Shown here one piece after another: positions 6,533-7,224 of a DNA stretch of 7,224 nt. The stretch comes from an uncultured Lachnospiraceae bacterium. Its GTDB lineage: Bacteria; Bacillota_A; Clostridia; Lachnospirales; Lachnospiraceae. The stretch lies in the NCBI GenBank assembly GCA_902795985.1, contig CADBNG010000220.1, positions 1 through 7,224 of the forward strand, written 5' to 3'. Each line of letters begins with the position of its first letter. The first letter of the stretch is position 1. Position numbers and translations under genes: made by a program. The notes beneath the pieces were generated by a model. The model did no database searches. It was given only the letters and a program-made list of their open reading frames with translations, and was not told the origin of the DNA.

Positions 6533-6561
6533 TGTTCATTCCGGAAGGCGCATGGTAAAAT
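6533..6561 (+). promoter_or_regulatory. Candidate promoter of the Y-family polymerase gene
   Basis: A good -10 hexamer, TAAAAT (6556-6561), is preceded at 17-bp spacing by TGTTCA (6533-6538), which matches the -35 consensus at only 3 of 6 positions. The start of transcription would be near 6568, about 25 nt before the start codon. A weak -35 is compatible with a low basal level but could also mean the call is wrong. Confidence 0.4.
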
Positions 6562-6578
6562 AACCGTAATAAGGAAAA

Positions 6579-6584
6579 AGGAGG
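6579..6584 (+). promoter_or_regulatory. Ribosome binding site that fixes the TTG start of the polymerase
   Basis: AGGAGG lies 8 nt upstream of the TTG at 6593. The upstream reading frame is open but contains no ATG or GTG near this site, and protein similarity begins right at the TTG (LIFHCDCNNF). The TTG is therefore the start. Confidence 0.85.
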
Positions 6585-6592
6585 CGGAGAGG

Positions 6593-7224
6593 TTGGCGGA
6601 ACGGCTGATATTTCATTGCGACTGCAATAATTTCTTCGCTTCCTGCGAATGCCTGGAAAACCCCGCGCTGAAGGACGTTCCCATGGCGGTCGCCGGGGAT
6701 CCGGAAAACCGGACCGGGATCGTCGTGGCCAAGAATGAGCTTGCGAAAAAGGCCGGGGTAAAAACCACCGATACCGTCTGGCAGGCAAAACGGAAATGCC
6801 CGGGCATCGTGTTCGTTCCGCCCCGGCATCATTATTATCAGGAAGTTTCAGACCGCGTGAACGCCATTTACCGCGATTATACGGACTATGTCGAGCCGGC
6901 TTCCATCGACGAGTCGTACCTGGATCTCAGCGGCACCCTTGAATACTACCGGATGACCGCCGGCGAGCTCGCGGACAGGATCCGCGCCAGGGTCAGGGAG
7001 GAAATCGGCGTCACGATTTCTGTCGGAGTCGCGAACAACAAGATTTTCGCGAAGATGGGGTCGGATTATAAAAAGCCGGACGCCACCACCGTCATCCTCG
7101 GCGAGGATTACAAAACCATCCTCTGGCCCCTGCCCGTCTCCGACCTGATGTTCGCCGGAAAAGCGTCCGTCCGGCTTCTGAATCAGAAAGGAATCTTCAC
7201 CGTCGGCGATCTTGCCCTGCAGCC
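6593..7224 (+). CDS. dinB: Y-family DNA polymerase, DinB / Pol IV type (partial, N-terminal 210 residues)
   Basis: This is the N-terminal part of an error-prone translesion DNA polymerase. Three catalytic metal-binding acids are present: D10 in the first palm motif (FHCDCNNFFASCE) and D106 with E107 in the SIDES motif (104-108). F15 occupies the steric-gate position that excludes ribonucleotides. Other family landmarks are GIVVAKNELAKKAGVKT (42-58), the YxxVSDRV-like region at 82-89, ISVGVANNKIFAKMGSDYKKP (142-162), and the helix-hairpin-helix thumb segment with GKASVRLL and GIFTVGDLA (189-208). Family members are usually about 350-420 residues, so the little-finger domain lies beyond the right edge. 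Translation starts at TTG. The gene is divergent from the giant repeat-protein gene and may be SOS regulated. Assignment to DinB rather than a UmuC/UvrX-like branch is likely but not certain without the C-terminus. Confidence 0.93.
   Translation, partial: MAERLIFHCDCNNFFASCECLENPALKDVPMAVAGDPENRTGIVVAKNELAKKAGVKTTDTVWQAKRKCPGIVFVPPRHHYYQEVSDRVNAIYRDYTDYVEPASIDESYLDLSGTLEYYRMTAGELADRIRARVREEIGVTISVGVANNKIFAKMGSDYKKPDATTVILGEDYKTILWPLPVSDLMFAGKASVRLLNQKGIFTVGDLALQ

Noticed and set aside
6358..6558. 66-codon plus-strand open frame in the divergent intergenic region, starting with a hydrophobic stretch
   Set aside because: It covers the leader and promoter of the leftward gene, has no Shine-Dalgarno sequence, and its hydrophobic start comes from the T-rich strand of the promoter. 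A small membrane peptide cannot be excluded but is unsupported.
6552..6563. Three-codon ATG-GTA-AAA-TAA upstream of the polymerase start
   Set aside because: It overlaps the predicted -10 element and would lie upstream of the transcript start; too short to carry meaning.
6536..6832. 98-codon minus-strand open frame opposite the polymerase
   Set aside because: It overlaps the conserved palm-domain coding sequence of the Y-family polymerase and has no independent support.

Overview
The window reads as chromosomal DNA from a GC-rich member of the Bacillota, most likely a gut- or rumen-type Clostridia. This is inferred from the AGGAGG-type ribosome binding sites, a textbook sigma-A promoter, a TTG start codon, the Firmicutes-like sequence of the DinB polymerase and the style of the secreted protein. 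No species can be named from the sequence. The base composition looks to be in the mid-50s percent GC by eye; it was not computed.

Two divergently transcribed genes fill the window, and both run off its edges. From 6341 leftwards on the minus strand, one uninterrupted reading frame extends at least 2,113 codons to the left edge without a stop. It encodes a signal peptide followed by a very large, acidic, tryptophan- and tyrosine-rich exported protein built almost entirely of beta-sandwich (Ig-like) modules. The C-terminal two thirds of the visible part consists of tandem macro-repeats: a short two-domain unit R0 (204 residues), three long four-domain units R1 (434), R2 (425) and R3 (435), and the beginning of R4. 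The most recognisable element is an [FYS]APGA[DE]W motif, found at residues 532, 736, 1170, 1595 and 2030. R2 and R3 share a 67-bp stretch that is identical base for base. The N-terminal part (residues 24-510) holds older, diverged modules of the same general kind and a 19-residue tandem duplication. No enzymatic domain, sorting signal or membrane anchor lies in the visible part; any anchor would be beyond the left edge.

The 251-bp divergent intergenic region (6342-6592) carries a near-consensus sigma-A promoter and ribosome binding site for the giant gene. It also holds a weaker promoter with a possible LexA-type operator, and a strong ribosome binding site, for the rightward gene.

From 6593 to the right edge is the first 210 codons of a Y-family DNA polymerase (DinB/Pol IV type) with its catalytic acidic residues intact. 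Nothing indicates that the two genes work together. They appear to share only the intergenic control region: a cell-surface or secreted structural/adhesive protein on one side and a translesion polymerase on the other.

Several long open frames on the plus strand between 24 and 6137 are the exact codon-aligned antisense of the giant gene and are not treated as genes.
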